The translations under genes were made by a program, and so were the position numbers. A DNA stretch of 9,722 bases, from contig JAACDL010000039.1 in assembly GCA_009936765.1 (NCBI GenBank), positions 1-9,722 on the forward strand. Direction: 5' to 3'. Position 1 is the first letter of the stretch, and the number at the start of each line of letters is the position of its first letter. This stretch comes from Methanobacteriota archaeon (GTDB lineage: Archaea > Thermoplasmatota > Poseidoniia > Poseidoniales > Poseidoniaceae). Positions 6,577-9,722 of the stretch are shown here, one piece after another. Below the pieces are notes generated by a model, which searched no databases, was not told the origin of the DNA, and saw only the letters and a program-made list of their open reading frames with translations.

Positions 6577-7038
6577 TCACTCAACCATCAAGCGGAGTTG
6601 GTCACGCTTGTACTTCCAATCGGAGTCTAAGCGGCCTTCGCCGATGTAATACTTAGCCAGACGGCGGATTTTCGCCTCTGTAAGTTCTAGTGAACGCTTG
6701 TTGTGAAGGTCCTTATGGTTCCCAGGACCAATGTGGTTGATGATGCCTACAGCCTTGCGCATTAGGTTCATCATATCTTCGGGGTAGGAGCCGCCGATGT
6801 CATTAGCAGCAAGAACTGAGGAAATCCTCTTTCCGCCAAGAACTGCGCGAACATCAGGAACTGCGTGTTGATCACGAAGAATTGTACCGATTTCAGCGGA
6901 GGAATGACCTGCCTTACCTAGCTCTATGATAAGCCCAGTAACTGCTGATGAATCTTTGTTGGACCACTCTGGTGCGGTCTCATTGTGTGGCTTTGTGGAA
7001 CCGGACTTACCTTTCCTCTTAGCGTACATACGTGCCAT
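6577..7038 (-). CDS. rps15: 30S ribosomal protein S15 (uS15), archaeal/eukaryotic type
   Basis: uS15 binds the central domain of 16S rRNA early in small-subunit assembly and contributes to an intersubunit bridge. The 153-residue length, with an N-terminal basic extension (MARMYAKRKGKSGS), is the archaeal/eukaryotic form; the bacterial protein is about 89 residues. An extra helical region follows (ELGKAGHSSAEIGTILRDQ, residues 39-57). The conserved rRNA-binding core is then visible as PEDMMNLMRKAVGIINHIG (86-104), NHKDLHNKRSLELTEAKIRR (107-126) and LAKYYIGEGRLDSDWKY (127-143). An unusually good Shine-Dalgarno (AGGAGG) sits eight bases before the ATG. The gene lies 72 bp downstream of arcS and 52 bp upstream of the RecJ-like gene, all on the minus strand, which suggests one transcription unit or an internal promoter for rps15. 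Confidence 0.97.
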   Translation of the reverse strand: MARMYAKRKGKSGSTKPHNETAPEWSNKDSSAVTGLIIELGKAGHSSAEIGTILRDQHAVPDVRAVLGGKRISSVLAANDIGGSYPEDMMNLMRKAVGIINHIGPGNHKDLHNKRSLELTEAKIRRLAKYYIGEGRLDSDWKYKRDQLRLMVE

Positions 7039-7046
7039 AATGGATG

Positions 7047-7052
7047 CCTCCT
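7047..7052 (-). promoter_or_regulatory. Strong Shine-Dalgarno (AGGAGG) of rps15
   Basis: A full AGGAGG on the minus strand lies eight bases before ATG 7038. It is the strongest ribosome binding site in the window and fits the high expression expected of a ribosomal protein. Confidence 0.7.
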
Positions 7053-7110
7053 AGCATTCCGCCGACCTGTAACCCATTCTTAACCGCTACGCATGAAACG
7101 AGATTTGAAT

Positions 7111-8847
7111 TCACACTCTTTGATGGCTTTTTGCTAGCCGACCGGGTGTTCCTTCCCATTCCCAAGCAGGAGCAGCCGCACGAGCAGAACCAATACACTG
7201 CGAGCCTTGCATCACCAAAATATCCTCACCTTTACGGATTGAATTATCGTAAGAATCCAAGATTGCGAGGTTAATATCGCCCTTCCATTTGATTTCCGGC
7301 TTCAACTGCACCCGCTTGAGCGAATCAAGAGAATCCAACAGCGGGATACTTGATTTTGAAAGTGAAAAGCCACCTCTTTCTGGAGCCCACATTGCAATTT
7401 GGACATCATCCTTCAAAATCTTCCACCTTGGGAATCTTCCACGGACTTGAACACCCTCTAACCATGAATCATTATTGTAGTGAAATCTAGATACGGATCT
7501 GAAAGATTCGAGATTCATTAATTCACCACTTCTTCTCTTAACACGCATGTTATCAAGAATTGCAGCACTCAATCTCTTCAGTGCATTCTGATTCGTTGCT
7601 GAATCACCCTGCCTAGTATCAACTACTGGAATATCACAGTAGTAATCAAAACCTGAGTGGTTGATTACAACACGATAATTATTCTTAGCGATTATCGCAT
7701 CTAACATTTTTTTTACCCTAGTAGACTCATCTTGAGTCCAATCACCTGTAACTGGGATATCATAATGCCCGGCAGGCCAAACCTCTTCCAAATCCCTAGG
7801 AACGAGACCCAAAGGAGAGGTAACCATTACCTCATGAGCAGAATTGTGATTCATTGCTCTACGGAATGCTTGGTGACTTCTTGAAGACGAATATGGTTTA
7901 CGTGCTGAGCAAGGTAACAAAACTAAAACATCATCTAAACTAGAGGGTACTTGATATTCATTCGTGATGAAATCTACCCAATCTGTAATTATTGGATCAT
8001 CATGAGATTCAACACTATGAATTCTCAGAGTGGTATTGGAATCTACCACTTGTGACAAATACCCAATATTATTGCCCATCATTTTGTCGTAATTCCTCAT
8101 ATGTTCAACTAACCTTGGACTAGAGAGAGATTGCGATTGAGCTAATTCTCTTAGTGAATTGTTAGCAATTGCTGAACGTGTTTCCGTTAGCGCGACTTCC
8201 CAGTGGTTAACAGAAGGTTCTTCTTCAGACAAATATCGGGGACCACTCCATGTTAGGACAGCCCCGTGTGCCTCAGCTTGCTGAGAACGTGTAGTATCAA
8301 ACAAATCAATACCAAACCATGTCATTACTGCGCAATTGTCCGGCCCTCCAATACCAGGAGCCCAAAGAAGTGCACCAGGAAATCGACGCTTGATTACATG
8401 TATGGCCTCTACCAGTCGTCCAGGCCGGTTAGCCAATTGTAGCGCATCTGTTAGAACAACAACATGTGGATTCAATGTGGAATCCATTAATTCGCCATCA
8501 TGGTTCAGAGATTGCCAAGAAACTGGCAGTAAGTCACCTTTGGAGGCAACTTCTCCTGCATCAGCCTCATCCAATGATGGCGGCAGGACGTGTCCTATTG
8601 TAGCAGATAGAGTAGGCCCATTGTCTTGACTTTCCCATGGTGCAAATGGAGCACGTGAATGTAATTTGATAGTCCGAGGAATCGAGCCATCACTAGATGT
8701 TGAAAAAGGAGCCCAGATAATATCCATCTCCTCACCAATGCTCAAGACTAATCCTGGAGTCTTTGATGATGGTTTAGAACGGTCTCCCAATCCCCAAAGA
8801 CGGGACATGCGATGTCGCGCCAATACTGTCCGACCTAAGCCTGCCAT
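7111..8847 (-). CDS. arcS: Archaeosine synthase ArcS (tRNA-guanine transglycosylase paralogue with C-terminal PUA-like domain)
   Basis: ArcS acts on tRNA that already carries preQ0 at position 15 of the D-loop and converts it toward archaeosine (G+), a stabilising modification specific to archaea. In several archaea it adds lysine and a radical SAM partner (RaSEA) then releases the product; that is family knowledge. The decisive evidence is PCSARKPYSSSRSH (residues 312-325), a complete match to the ArcS motif PC-x3-KPY-x2-S-x2-H. SPLGLVPRDLEEVWPAGHYD (344-363) is also typical. The N-terminal part, including the HVVVLTDALQLANRPGRL region (about 128-145), is a divergent TGT-like barrel. Residues 500-578 (KGDINLAILDSYDNSIRKGE onward) look like the tRNA-binding PUA domain. 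ATG 8847 gives 578 residues; GTG 8907 would add 20 unlikely ones, and ATG 8808 would cut into GLGRTVLARHR. Transcribed toward rps15. Confidence 0.93.
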   Translation of the reverse strand: MAGLGRTVLARHRMSRLWGLGDRSKPSSKTPGLVLSIGEEMDIIWAPFSTSSDGSIPRTIKLHSRAPFAPWESQDNGPTLSATIGHVLPPSLDEADAGEVASKGDLLPVSWQSLNHDGELMDSTLNPHVVVLTDALQLANRPGRLVEAIHVIKRRFPGALLWAPGIGGPDNCAVMTWFGIDLFDTTRSQQAEAHGAVLTWSGPRYLSEEEPSVNHWEVALTETRSAIANNSLRELAQSQSLSSPRLVEHMRNYDKMMGNNIGYLSQVVDSNTTLRIHSVESHDDPIITDWVDFITNEYQVPSSLDDVLVLLPCSARKPYSSSRSHQAFRRAMNHNSAHEVMVTSPLGLVPRDLEEVWPAGHYDIPVTGDWTQDESTRVKKMLDAIIAKNNYRVVINHSGFDYYCDIPVVDTRQGDSATNQNALKRLSAAILDNMRVKRRSGELMNLESFRSVSRFHYNNDSWLEGVQVRGRFPRWKILKDDVQIAMWAPERGGFSLSKSSIPLLDSLDSLKRVQLKPEIKWKGDINLAILDSYDNSIRKGEDILVMQGSQCIGSARAAAPAWEWEGTPGRLAKSHQRV

Positions 8848-8912
8848 GAATAGGGTCTGGAAGTATACTGGTCTTGAATGATTTGAAGGTGGATGAGCAT
8901 ACCGCACCGTCT
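8848..8912. promoter_or_regulatory. Divergent spacer between arcS and the secreted-protein gene, presumed promoters
   Basis: Two outward-facing genes share 65 bp, so at least one promoter should lie here. The only TATA-like element seen is the palindromic GTATAC at 8863-8868. It is about 47 bases before ATG 8913 and too close (about 16 bases) to ATG 8847 for a TATA box serving that start. TTGAATGATTTGAA (8874-8887) is AT-rich but not a convincing TATA box. Positions are tentative. Confidence 0.25.
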
Positions 8913-9722
8913 ATGGGGAGACTACTAACCTGCCTTCTGGCAATCCTGATGGTCTTGCCGGTAGTAAGTGCTGTCTACTCTAGCACTCATATTACTGCTG
9001 AAGGGACTGCATGGTTTGACTGCAACGATTCTTGGGCCAGTATCGAAGACGATTCGGGCAACATACTCGCTAATGGAAGCGATTTTACAATCGGTTTAGA
9101 TTCTGGAAATCACACATTCCACGTTGGAGATGATGATGATTGTCAAAGAGTAATACCTCTGAATGGTGAACTACCCAACCTAAGACCTGCACCATCTAAT
9201 GAGTTCTTCACATTGGATTCTGAGATTTGTCTTCAAGATGGACTCAATGTCTCTTGCGAAGGAGAATACACGTCTGGTGATCTAATCAACGACCCCGCAG
9301 ATGTATTTGCAGTCAATGTCAGTTCAGGAAGCATACTGGTACTGACACTAGTCGCATCTTCAACAAGTATTGATGTCGATTTACACTTCCAGAACCTTAC
9401 TCACGAATCACCGATAGGGAATGCATTCAGTTTACCATTGAATACATCAATTGATGAAAATTATGTTAGTTACATTCCTATTGATAATGATGGACGAATC
9501 ATAGTTACAATTACAAGTCCAAGCCCGGATAACATCTGGTCAATGCGTACAGAAATCTTTGATACTACGCAGATTAGTCAACTGTATCACTTAGACAGTG
9601 TTTTTGGAATTGGCAACTCACCGTTGTCTTACTCACTTGGCGAAGATGAATCTCTAATAATTACCAAATCTGCTACAATAGATGGCTTGACTGATGTGCC
9701 AATCAAATATCGCTATGTCTAT
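8913..9722 (+). CDS. Secreted/surface protein with PPC-like beta domain (3' end outside window)
   Basis: The frame from ATG 8913 is open for 270 codons to the last base, so the gene continues past the right edge. Residues 1-20 (MGRLLTCLLAILMVLPVVSA) are a classic signal peptide, probably cut after VSA. The mature part has four cysteines (37, 77, 106, 115) that could form two disulfides, and an acidic GDDDDC segment. Residues about 126-216 (NDPADVFAVNVSSGSILVLT, followed by IDVDLHFQN) match the shape of the bacterial/archaeal pre-peptidase C-terminal (PPC) beta-sandwich: Asp-rich entry, Gly turn, then a DxDL strand. N-x-S/T sequons occur at Asn38, 54, 66, 112, 135, 161 and 177, consistent with a glycosylated exterior protein. 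It is divergent from arcS. No clear ribosome binding site is seen directly before the ATG. The full function is unknown because the rest is missing. Confidence 0.85.
   Translation, partial: MGRLLTCLLAILMVLPVVSAVYSSTHITAEGTAWFDCNDSWASIEDDSGNILANGSDFTIGLDSGNHTFHVGDDDDCQRVIPLNGELPNLRPAPSNEFFTLDSEICLQDGLNVSCEGEYTSGDLINDPADVFAVNVSSGSILVLTLVASSTSIDVDLHFQNLTHESPIGNAFSLPLNTSIDENYVSYIPIDNDGRIIVTITSPSPDNIWSMRTEIFDTTQISQLYHLDSVFGIGNSPLSYSLGEDESLIITKSATIDGLTDVPIKYRYVY

Noticed and set aside
8893..8926. ATG at 8893 with AAGGTGG just upstream
   Set aside because: The frame closes at TAA after 11 codons. The signal-peptide frame from ATG 8913 is the real gene, although a tiny leader peptide cannot be ruled out.

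Overview
The window looks archaeal, and most likely euryarchaeal. It carries an archaeal-type glutamyl-tRNA synthetase, an archaeal/eukaryotic-type ribosomal protein S15, and an archaeosine synthase (ArcS) with its full diagnostic motif. It also has two large secreted or surface proteins with archaeal-style signal peptides. The AT-leaning base composition, the compact layout (4-nt overlap, abutting and overlapping convergent ends) and a membrane protein ending in a cytoplasmic zinc ribbon resemble marine Thermoplasmatota such as Marine Group II (Ca. Poseidoniales). That placement is an inference from gene content, since no search was possible.

Layout: (1) Positions 1-2859, plus strand: the 3' end of a membrane-anchored protein, then rnhB (RNase HII, overlapping it by 4 nt), then gltX. 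(2) Positions 2843-3535: a small unknown gene on the minus strand that overlaps the 3' end of gltX, and a divergent small helix-rich unknown gene on the plus strand. The plus gene contains a perfect palindrome near its start and ends in a hairpin that includes its stop codon. (3) Positions 3606-5630, plus strand: a 674-residue exported protein with a beta-rich ectodomain, three C-terminal membrane helices and a cytoplasmic Cys4 zinc ribbon. (4) Positions 5631-8847, minus strand: arcS, rps15 and a RecJ/Cdc45-like protein with apparently degraded catalytic motifs, read in that order as a probable transcription unit. (5) Positions 8913-9722, plus strand: the start of another secreted protein that runs off the right edge without a stop.

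Functionally the window mixes information processing with cell surface genes. The first group covers RNA:DNA hybrid removal, tRNA charging, tRNA modification, the small ribosomal subunit and a possible replication-associated RecJ/Cdc45 relative. No mobile element, CRISPR array, tRNA or rRNA gene was seen. There is no gene-free stretch over 300 bases: the longest are the divergent spacers of about 65-75 bp and the 72 bp in front of rps15. The least ordinary items are the degenerate RecJ-like protein beside rps15, the zinc-ribbon surface protein, the altered class I signature motifs in GluRS, and the small-gene pair with its palindrome and hairpin.
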